Assembly (NCBI RefSeq): GCF_964340395.1
Contig: NC_135566.1
Location: 22,416,635-22,480,634 of the forward strand
Reading direction: 5' to 3'
Origin: Glandiceps talaboti
Taxonomy: Eukaryota; Hemichordata; Enteropneusta; Spengelidae
DNA length: 64,000 nucleotides
Part shown: positions 34,793 to 46,700 of the stretch, piece after piece
How the letters are laid out: each line of letters begins with the position of its first letter
How positions within the stretch are numbered: the stretch's first letter is position 1
The notes under the pieces: generated by a model
Seen by the model: the letters and a program-made list of their open reading frames with translations, nothing else
Database searches by the model: none
What the model was told of the DNA's origin: nothing
Program-made: the position numbers and the translations under genes

Positions 34793-37700
34793 GACAGACT
34801 GACAGACGCCGGGCGATCCCTATAGCACTACTGAACCTCAGTTCAGTTGTGCTAACAAAAATGCAGAATAACACTTCTAGAAACCTCACACCAAATTTCA
34901 GTCTTATTGGCCAAGTAATTTTTTAGATAAAAATTTGAGACCAAAATTCACATTTTTACATCTAATTTGCAAATTGCCAATAAGATCATTACATGGCTAA
35001 TATTTCTTCATCTATACACACACCCAGATGCATCATCTTTAAATTTCTGCCCAATCTGCCCAGTAGTATTCAAGTTTAAGTTTTGACCCAAATCACATTT
35101 GTGATGCGACCATTTTGCTTAGAACAATTTCCCAACTAGACACCAAAAGTAATGTCCCTAACAAATACAAAGGTAATCGGTCCAGTGGTTTTTGAGTTTA
35201 GGTTGTTTACACAGACAGACAGACTTTTGCATGCCTATAGCACTACTGAACTTAACAGTTTAGTTGTGCTAAAAATCGATACAATAATATTATTATTGTG
35301 ATTATAAAACTACTGGAAAACATCATGTTTCCTGAGATTTTATGATATATACGGTCACTGATTTCCTGTAGTGGAAATAGGAAATCATCCTATCTAAGGT
35401 AGGAACTACACAATGTATATGTAGGAGTGTCTGTGGTAGGAACTACACAATGTACATGTAGGTGTGTCTGTGGTAGGAACTACACAATGTACATGTATGT
35501 GTGTCTGTGGTAGGAACTACACAATGTACATGTAGGTGTGTCTGTGGTAGGAACTACACAATGTACATGCATGTGTGTCTGTGGTAGGAACTACACAATG
35601 TACATGTAGGTGTGTCTGTGGTAGGAACTACACAATGTACATGCATGTGTGTCTGTGGTAGGAACTACACAATGTACATGTAGGTGTGTCTGTGGTAGGA
35701 ACTACACAATGTACATGTATGTGTGTCTGTGGTAGGAACTACACAATGTACATGTAGGAGTGTCTGTGGTAGGAACTACACAATGTACATGTAGGTGTGT
35801 CTGTGGTAGGAACTACACAATGTACATGTAGGTGTGTCTGTGGTAGGAACTACACAATGTACATGTAGGTGTGTCTGTGGTAGGAACTACACAATGTACA
35901 TGTAGGAGTGTCTATGGTAGGAACTACACAATGTACATGTAGGAGTGTCTGTGGTAGGAACTACATAATGTACATGTAGGTGTGTCTGTGGTAGGAACTA
36001 CACAATGTACATGTATGTGTGTCTGTGGTAGGAACTACACAATGTACATGTAGGAGTGTCTATGGTAGGAACTACACAATGTACATGTACATGTAGGAGT
36101 GTCTGTGGTAGGAACTACACAATGTACATGTAGGAGTGTCTGTGGTAGGAACTACACAATGTACATGTACATGTATGTGTGTCTGTGGTAGGAACTACAC
36201 AATGTACACGTAGGTGTGTCTGTGGTAGGAACTACACAATGTACATGTAGGAGTGTCTGTGGTAGGAACTACACAATGTACATGTAGGAGTGTCTGTGGT
36301 AGGAACTACACAATGTACATGTATGTGTGTCTGTGGTAGGAACTACACAATGTACACGTAGGTGTGTCTATGGTAGGAACTACACAATGTACATGTAGGT
36401 GTGTCTGTGGTAGGAACTACACAATGTACATGTAGGTGTGTCTATGGTAGGAACTACACAATGTACATTGTAACGTCGGGGAGTGAAATAAATACACTAG
36501 AACCGACTGGGTGTACTGATAGTCACTTATACTTTATTGATGTGTAGACGGAACTAATATATGAGCAGGAACAACCCATAATATTACATAATCACTATAG
36601 CAACATATGAGTGATGTCACAGTGGGGCGGAGCTTATGATTGACAGTTGTAAACCTAGTTTGAACATTACATCCCCTTCCTTGTAGATACTGAGTTAATT
36701 GTATGAAACTGATCTGATGTAGGGACTATCGTTCGGTGATCAACAAACAATAATGGATAACAAACAATTTTTTTTTCTTTGAACTACATCTTCAGAAAAC
36801 GCAAGTTAGGATAAATAATGCTGCAACAGTTCACTGATAGGAGTTCATGAAAGTTCTAACAGTCCATTGATAAGAGTTCATGAAAGTTCTAACAGTCCAT
36901 TGATAAGAGTTCATGAAAGTTCTAACAGTCCATTGATAAGAGTACATGAAAGTTCTAACAGTCCATTGATAAGAGTTCATGAAAGTTCTAACAGTTCAAA
37001 GTTATTAATACAACAAATTATCATCAAATACTGCGGTAACAATAACAGTCATTTACAAATCGAAGATTTTGCGCGGTATTCGTTTCCTGGATGATCTGCG
37101 CAACATAGGAGCGGATTTTGTAGAGTCATCGGCTGGTCTGCTATGGGACTCTGGATTTACTACAGTCTCTTTGTTGTTGTCATTAATACTGTCTGGTTTA
37201 GGGATATCTATTGGAGACGGTGGTGTAGATGTCATGTTTGGTTCGTACTCATACAGGTTGTCATAAGCGTCGTTGCTAGGGTAATTTCTAAGCGTTGACT
37301 TATCTAGCTTTTTGTAGAACGACTAATTTCGCGTGACTGCGTGCTCGTCGTTCTCGGCTGTGATCATAGTGCCTTTCTTACTTATAACAGTCATCGGGAT
37401 AGGTTCATATGCGGTGGAGCCTTTCGCTTTGTTGAATGGTCGTTTCACGAGTACTTTGTCACCTGGTCCGATGTCAGTTGGTTTTACGGTAGACTTGTTA
37501 TCGGCCAGGATCTTGATTTTCTGTTTCTGCAGTGAGTCATATTTGCGTACGATTTCTGATACTGGGTCGATGTCATTTACTTGCGGAAGCTTGTTGCGTA
37601 CGATGCGTTTTAGGAACAGTGTCGCGGGAGGTACGCCAGTTGTCGTATGAGGCATTGTGCAGTAGTTGTGCAGGAAGATCTGCAACTCTTTCCTCCAATT

Positions 37701-40700
37701 CTTTCCTTCTGCTTTGGATGCTTTGATGCACTTCTTAAGCGTTTTGACGAATCTTTCTACTTCTCCATTAGCTCTGGGCCAAAGAGGGGTAACTTTGCGG
37801 TGTTTGAAACCTAATATACTAGCGAATCTGTCGAATTCTTCACCGTTAAATGGTGGACCATTGTCGGATTTGGCTGTGCCGGGTGATCCAAATGTAGCGA
37901 ACAGGGTGTTCAGCGCTGGTGTGACACAACGTGCAGCGGTTGAGGTAACTGGTTCGACGAACGGAAAACGTGAATAATCATCGATTATCAGAAGTAGCGT
38001 TTCTCCTTCTACGTGTGCAAAGTCCATACTGATTTCATCAAACGGATTGTCTGGTAATACAGACATGCGAAGCGGTTTGCGAGTATAGCTCGGAGTAACT
38101 ATTTGACATGGCAAGCAGGATTTGATTTTGGTTTCCACCATTTTATCCATACACGGAAACCATACTTTTTCTCGCATGAGTGCTTTCATCTTTACGATGC
38201 CTAGATGTGCTTCATGTGCGATATTTACAGTTCGATCTTGCAGTGAGGTTGGTACTACTATGCGATTTGATTTCAGTACGATGGTGTCAGTACAGGTGAG
38301 CTCTTGTTTAACGCGTTCATAGCGGGATAGCTCAGATACAGATACATTGTGTGTGGCTTTGTGCCATTGTCCTGATCTGATGGCAGACATAACAGCTTGT
38401 AGAGTTGGGTCTTTGGTAGTTGCGGTTTCGACTTCTTGTAGCGTTATTGCTTTCGGTACTGCGTTTTCTGCTACATACGATATGTACTGTTCAGATATAT
38501 CACTGAATTCAGAGTCAACTGGGTGTCGAGATGCGTAATCTGCGGGGTTTGACTTGCCTGGTTGATATTCTACAGCGAACTTATAATGTTGCAAGTCCAT
38601 TAGCCATCGTTCAATTCGGGCGGTAGGTTTAGATGTAGGGTTATTGAACAGCGGAACTAGCGGTTTGTGGTCGGTAATAACTGTAAACTCTTTACCGTAG
38701 AGATATAGATGGAACCTCTTGATGGACCAATATATCGAGAATGCTTCGCGGTCGATTTGTGGATATCTGCTCTCAGTGGCGGTAAGCGGATAACTAGCGA
38801 AGTACAACGGTGTAACTTCTCCTGTAGTTTCATCTTTCTGGGTTAAGACTGCGCCTAGACCGATTGGACTGCCGTCAACATATAATGTGGTTGACTTCTT
38901 TGGGTCGAAGTATCCGAGAGTTGTCTTCGTTGACAGTGCTAATTTGAGCGATTCAAATGATGACTGTTCTTTCTCAGTCCATTGCCATTCAGCATTGTCA
39001 CAGGTAAGTAATCGGAGTGGACGGGTTATTAGTGCAAAATCCTTGATGAACCTTGAACAAAATGCGGCAGAGCTAAGCAGACTGCGTACTTCGGTTACAT
39101 TGGTCGGTGCAGCGACATTTTGCAGTGCTTCAACTTTCTTTGGGTCTGGCGATATACCTTTGCCTGAGAATATATGTCCGAAGAACAGCATACTCGGCGC
39201 ACGAAATATACACTTAGGTAGGTTGATTGTGAAGCGATTCTCATGTAGTCGTCTGAAGACTTGCTCGAGGTGTTTATCATGATCGGCTTGATCAATGCCA
39301 CCTATGTAGATGTCATCGCTGATATTCTTTACTCTGGGTATTCTGCGGATTGCGTCGCTAACGATTTTCTGAAATATTTCAGCAGCACAGGATAGACCGA
39401 AGTTGAGATGTTTGTATCGATACAGTCCGGTATGTGTTGAGAATGTGGTTAGATGTCTCGAATCAGGATGTAACGGAATTTGATGGTAACCTTGATTGAG
39501 GTCAATCTTACTGAAAACAGTGCAACCGTTGAGGTCTGATACTACGTCATCGATTGTCGGAATTATATGCCGTTCACGGATGATCGCTTTGTTTACTGAA
39601 CGCATATCAACACAAATTCTGATCTCGTCGGGTTTGTGTGGTTTCGGGACTACAACTATTGGTGAAACCCATGGTGTCGGACCTTGTGCGCGTTCGATGA
39701 TATCATCTCTTCACAGCTGATCAAGTTTTTCTTCTACTTGTTTTCTTACGTGGAAAGGAATACGTCGGTGTGGTTGTGCGATCGGTTTGACGGTTTCGTC
39801 GACGTGTATGTGTACTGGTTCACATTTACATTCACCTACGCCTGTGGTTAAACTTGGGAAATTGTCAAGTGTTTCAGGTGTTTGATCAGGCTGTTGGTTG
39901 TCTACGGTGTTGATAACTTTGATGAGGTTTAATCTCTGTGATGTCTTCCAACTTAGAATCGAGGTTGATGTACCCTTTGCTACAAGGAATGTTTCTGTCG
40001 ATGAACCATGATTACTGGTAACTTTCGCTTCAAACTTGCCACTGAGATTTAGCGGATTTTCTGTCATATATGGATATACTCTGGTAGTACTGGTTGTAAG
40101 CTGTGGTCTTCGCTTAATACTCATATAGTCTCTATAATTCAAAATGTTCACTGATGCACCAGAGTCAGCCATTATGGAGATAGGGGTACCATGGATATTA
40201 ACTTTGAATATGGGTTTATTGGTCTGTGATTCTCTCACCTCTCCTCCAAATGAATATTCTCTATTGTTGTTTACTTCAACGGTTTCAGCTGGTGTGGCAG
40301 GATCTGGTGAATTCTGGTTACTTACTGCTCTGGCATGATGTTTGCTTGTTGGTCTGGTATTGTTTTTTTGTGTACCACGGCAAACTTTGGCAAAGTGGTT
40401 GATTTTGTCACATTTATGGCAGCGTTTTCCTTTTGCTGGACACTCTCTTTTGTGTGGATATTTACCACCACATAGTCCGCACTGTTTATTTTGGTTACTG
40501 TACCTCGGTATTGGTTTCTTATCGGTTTTGTGTTCGTTACAATATTTAGTAGATTTGTAACTTACGACATTGGATTGTTGTTTCTCGATCTCACTGGTTT
40601 GGTCATCAGCGGTTTCCATTGCTCTAGCAGTTTTCAGGAGATTTGTTAAGTCAAGACTTTGTTCGATAGCTTTCCGTCGGAGACGTACTGATGTAGTGCC

Positions 40701-43700
40701 TTGAATAATCTGTCGTTTGATCTCGATGTTGACGTCATCAAACTCACATTTGCGCGCCATCAACTGCAGACGTGTGTAAAATTCGGAGACGTTTTCTTCC
40801 GGTTTCTGAAGTTCTCTTCTGAACATATAAACATGGTGGTCAATACATTTCTGTGGTTCGAGGTGATTAGAAAATGCCTTTATTGCGATTTTGTAAACAT
40901 CCGTGCCTTCGGTAGGTTGTGGCAGGGTTAGCGTGTCGAATACATCGCAGGTTTCTTCGCCAACGTAGTGCAGTAACATAGCTTTCTTTCGTTCGGCTTG
41001 GGTGACGTTCATGGCAGCAAATAAATTACTTAGTCGTTTGGCATATTTCTCAAAGCGGGTGGGAGCAGTTTCTCGTGGTCGGAGATCAAATTCTGGGAAC
41101 ACTGGTAGACTTAGAGCCATATTGATCAGAGACGATGTTGTCGGTAACGGTAAATCAGAACGGTATTGTTCAAATTTCAGTGACGGTATCGGTGAGGGCA
41201 GGTAAACAGTGTTCAACTCGTCTCAGCGTTGTAAACTGTGATTCCGGTACTCACTCAATTTACTGGTAGTTACTTGAAGTGTTCATATTTCCTTCCATCC
41301 CATCCTCGTCGCCATTTGTAACGTCGGGGAGTGAAATAAATACACTAGAACCGACTGGGTGTACTGATAGTCACTTATACTTTATTGATGTGTAGACGGA
41401 ACTAATATATGAGCGGGAACAACCCATAATATTACATAATCACTATAGCAACATATGAGTGATGTCACAGTGGGGCGGAGCTTATGATTGACAGTTGTAA
41501 ACCTAGTTTGAACATTACATACATGTAGGTGTGTCTGTGGTAGGAACTACACAATGTACATGTAGGTGTGTCTGTGGTAGGAACTACACAATGTACATGT
41601 ATGTGTGTCTGTGGTAGGAACTACACAATGTACATGTAGGAGTGTCTGTGGTAGAAACTACACAATGTACATGTACATGTAGGAGTGTCTGTGGTAGGAA
41701 CTACACAATGTACATGTATGTGTGTCTGTGGTAGGAACTACACAATGTACATGTAGTGTCTATGGTAGGAACTACACAATGTACATGTAGGAGTGTCTGT
41801 GGTAGGAACTACACAATGTACATGTAGGAGTGTCTATGGTAGGAACTACACAATGTACATGTACATGTAGGAGTGTCTATGGTAGGAACTACACAATGTA
41901 CATGTAGGTGTGTCTATGGTAGGAACTACACAATGTACATGTAGGAGTGTCTATGGTAGGAACTACACAATGTACATGTAGGTGTGTCTATGGTAGGAAC
42001 TACACAATGTACATGTAGGAGTGTCTGTGGTAGGAACTACACAATGTACATGTAGGTGTGTCTGTGGTAGGAACTACACAATGTACATGTAGGTGTGTCT
42101 GTGGTAGGAACTACACAATGTACATGTAGGTGTGTCTGTGGTAGGAACTACACAATGTACATGTACATGTAGGAGTGTCTGTGGTAGGAACTACACAATG
42201 TACATGTAGGAGTGTCTGTAGTAGGAACTACACAATGTACATGTAGGTGTGTCTGTGGTAGGAACTACACAATGTACATGTACATGTAGGAGTGTCTGTG
42301 GTAGGAACTACACAATGTACATGTAGGTGTGTCTGTGGTAGGAACTACACAATGTACATGTACATGTAGGAGTGTCTGTGGTAGGAACTACACAATGTAC
42401 ATGTACATGTAGGAGTGTCTGTGGTAGGAACTACACAATGTACATGTACATGTAGGAGTGTCTGTGGTAGGAACTACACAATGTACATGTAGGTGTGTCT
42501 GTGGTAGGAACTACACAATGTACATGTACATGTAGGAGTGTCTGTGGTAGGAACTACACAATGTACATGTAGGTGTGTCTGTGGTAGGAACTACACAATG
42601 TACATGTATGTGTGTCTGTGGTAGGAACTACACAATGTACATGTAGGAGTGTCTGTGGTAGGAACTACACAATGTACATGTAGGTGTGTCTGTGGTAGGA
42701 ACTACACAATGTACATGTAGGTGTGTCTATGGTAGGAACTACACAATGTACATGTAGGAGTGTCTGTAGTAGGAACTACACAATGTACATGTAGGTGTGT
42801 CTGTGGTAGGAACTACACAATGTACATGTAGGTGTGTCTGTGGTAGGAACTACACAATGTACATGTAGGTGTGTCTGTGGTAGGAACTACACAATGTACA
42901 TGTAGGAGTGTCTGTAGTAGGAACTACACAATGTACATGTAGGTGTGTCTGTGGTAGGAACTACACAATGTACATGTAGGTGTGTCTGTGGTAGGAACTA
43001 CACAATGTACATGTACATTTGTATGTGTGTCTGTGGTAGGAACTACACAATGTACATGTAGGTGTGTCTATGGTAGGAACTACACAATGTACATGTAGGA
43101 GTGTCTGTGGTAGGAACTACACAATGTACATGTAGGTGTGTCTGTGGTAGGAACTACACAATGTACATGTACATGTAGGAGTGTCTGTGGTAGGAACTAC
43201 ACAATGTACATGTAGGAGTGTCTGTAGTAGGAACTACACAATGTACATGTAGGTGTGTCTGTGGTAGGAACTACACAATGTACATGTACATGTAGGAGTG
43301 TCTGTGGTAGGAACTACACAATGTACATGTAGGTGTGTCTGTGGTAGGAACTACACAATGTACATGTACATGTAGGAGTGTCTGTGGTAGGAACTACACA
43401 ATGTACATGTACATGTAGGAGTGTCTGTGGTAGGAACTACACAATGTACATGTAGGTGTGTCTGTGGTAGGAACTACACAATGTACATGTATGTGTGTCT
43501 GTGGTAGGAACTACACAATGTACATGTAGGAGTGTCTGTGGTAGGAACTACACAATGTACATGTACATGTAGGAGTGTCTGTGGTAGGAACTACACAATG
43601 TACATGTAGGAGTGTCTGTGGTAGGAACTACACAATGTACATGTAGGTGTGTCTGTGGTAGGAACTACACAATGTACATGTAGGTGTGTCTATGGTAGGA

Positions 43701-46700
43701 ACTACACAATGTACATGTAGGAGTGTCTGTAGTAGGAACTACATAATGTACATGTAGGTGTGTCTGTGGTAGGAACTACACAATGTACATGTAGGAGTGT
43801 CTGTAGTAGGAACTACACAATGTACATGTAGGTGTGTCTGTGGTAGGAACTACACAATGTACATGTAGGTGTGTCTGTGGTAGGAACTACACAATGTACA
43901 TGTACATTTGTATGTGTGTCTGTGGTAGGAACTACACAATGTACATGTAGGTGTGTCTATGGTAGGAACTACACAATGTACATGTAGGAGTGTCTGTAGT
44001 AGGAACTACACAATGTACATGTAGGTGTGTCTGTGGTAGGAACTACACAATGTACATGTAGGTGTGTCTGTGGTAGGAACTACACAATGTACATGTAGGA
44101 GTGTCTGTGGTAGGAACTACACAATGTACATGTACATGTAGGAGTGTCTGTGGTAGGAACTACACAATGTACATGTACATGTAGGAGTGTCTGTGGTAGG
44201 AACTACACAATGTACATGTACATGTAGGTGTGTCTGTGGTAGGAACTACACAATGTACATGTAGGTGTGTCTGTGGTAGGAACTACACAATGTACATGCA
44301 TGTGTGTCTGTGGTAGGAACTACACAATGTACATGTAGGTGTGTCTGTGGTAGGAACTACACAATGTACATGTAGGAGTGTCTGTGGTAGGAACTACACA
44401 ATGTACATGTAGGAGTGTCTGTGGTAGGAACTACACAATGAACATGTAGGTGTGTCTGTGGTAGGAACTACACAATGTACATGTAGGTGTGTCTGTGGTA
44501 GGAACTACACAATGTACATGTAGGTGTGTCTGTGGTAGGAACTACACAATGTACATGTACATGTAGGAGTGTCTGTGGTAGGAACTACACAATGTACATG
44601 TACATGTAGGAGTGTCTGTGGTAGGAACTACACAATGTACATGTAGGTGTGTCTGTGGTAGGAACTACACAATGTACATGTAGGTGTGTCTATGGTAGGA
44701 ACTACACAATGTACATGTAGGAGTGTCTGTGGTAGGAACTACACAATGTACATGTAGGTGTGTCTATGGTAGGAACTACACAATGTACATGTAGGAGTGT
44801 CTGTGGTAGGAACTACACAATGTACATGTAGGTGTGTCTGTGGTAGGAACTACACAATGTACATGTATGTGTGTCTGTGGTAGGAACTACACAATGTACA
44901 TGTAGGAGTGTCTATGGTAGGAACTACACAATGTACATGTAGGAATGTCTGTGGTAGGAACTACACAATGTACATGTAGGTGTGTCTGTGGTAGGAACTA
45001 CACAATGTACATGTAGGAGTGTCTGTGGTAGGAACTACACAATGTACATGTAGGAGTGCCTATGGTAGGAACTACACAATGTACATGTAGGTGTGTCTGT
45101 AGTAGGAACTACACAATGTACATGTAGGTGTGTCTATGGTAGGAACTACACAATGTACATGTAGGAGTGTCTGTGGTAGGAACTACACAATGTACATGTA
45201 CATGTAGGAGTGTCTATGGTAGGAACTACACAATGTACATCCTCACATGTAGGAGTGTCTGTGGTAGGAACTACACAATGTACATGTAGGAGTGTCTGTG
45301 GTAGGAACTACACAATGTACATGTAGGAGTGTCTGTGGTAGGAACTACACAATGTACATGTACATGTAGGAGTGTCTATGGTAGGAACTACACAATGTAC
45401 ATGTAGGAGTGTCTATGGTAGGAACTACACAATGTACATGTAGGAGTGTCTGTGGTAGGAACTACACAATGTACATGTACATGTAGGAGTGTCTGTGGTA
45501 GGAACTACATAATGTACATGTAGGTGTGTCTGTGGTAGGAACTACACAATGTACATGTAGGTGTGTCTATGGTAGGAACTACACAATGTACATGTAGGAG
45601 TGTCTGTGGTAGAAACTACATAATGTACATGTAGGGGTGTCTGTGGTAGAAACTACATAATGTACATGTACATGTAGGTGTGTCTGTGGTAGAAACTACA
45701 CAATGTACATGTAGGTGTGTCTATGGTAGGAACTACACAATGTACATGTAGGTGTGTCTATGGTAGGAACTACACAATGTACATGTAGGTGTGTCTGTGG
45801 TAGGAACTACACAATGTACATGTACATGTAGGAGTGTCTGTGGTAGGAACTACACAATGTACATGTAGGTGTGTCTGTGGTAGGAACTACACAATGTACA
45901 TGCATGTGTGTCTGTGGTAGGAACTACACAATGTACATGTAGGAGTGTCTGTGGTAGAAACTACATAATGTACATGTAGGTGTGTCTGTGGTAGGAACTA
46001 CACAATGTACATGTACATGTAGGAGTGTCTGTGGTAGGAACTACACAATGTACATGTAGGAGTGTCTGTGGTAGGAACTACACAATGTACAAATGTACAT
46101 GTAGGAGTGTCTGTGGTAGGAACTACACAATGTACATGTAGGTGTGTCTGTGGTAGGAACTACACAATGTACATGTAGGTGTGTCTGTGGTAGGAACTAC
46201 ACAATGTACATGTAGGTGTGTCTGTGGTAGGAACTACACAATGTACATGTAGGTGTGTCTGTGGTAGGAACTACACAATGTACATGTAGGTGTGTCTGTG
46301 GTAGGAACTACACAATGTACATGTACATGTAGGAGTGTCTGTGGTAGGAACTACACAATGTACATGTAGGTGTGTCTGTGGTAGGAACTACACAATGTAC
46401 ATGTACATGTAGGAGTGTCTGTGGTAGGAACTACACAATGTACATGTAGGAGTGTCTGTGGTAGAAACTACATAATGTACATGTAGGTGTGTCTGTGGTA
46501 GGAACTACACAATGTACATGTACATGTAGGAGTGTCTGTGGTAGGAACTACACAATGTACATGTAGGAGTGTCTGTGGTAGGAACTACATAATGTACATG
46601 TAGGTGTGTCTATGGTAGGAACTACACAATGTACATGTAGGTGTGTCTATGGTAGGAACTACACAATGTACATGTATGTGTGTCTGTGGTAGGAACTACA

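Larger units (their letters stand above)
36469..41519 (-). mobile_element. Ty3/gypsy LTR retrotransposon, near full-length, young
   Basis: Two 203-bp LTRs (36469-36671 and 41317-41519) start TGTAACG and end ATTACA on +. They differ at one position (36567 A versus 41415 G, a CG-to-CA change). A perfect 5-bp target duplication TACAT (36464-36468 and 41520-41524) lies within the minisatellite. A purine tract abuts the 3' LTR and a primer-binding-site candidate abuts the 5' LTR. Internally the order is gag, protease, RT, RNase H, integrase, all in one frame interrupted by two stop codons. The domain order is that of Metaviridae. It is transcribed in the same direction as the host gene. Confidence 0.97.

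Noticed and set aside
37333-41205. Several + strand open frames of 60-130 codons over the gypsy element
   Set aside because: They are antisense shadows of gag-pol, which carries clear catalytic motifs on the - strand.
41121-41216. Upstream extension of Gag to 41216
   Set aside because: It would need a TTG start. The first ATG is at 41120, so the longer form is not called.
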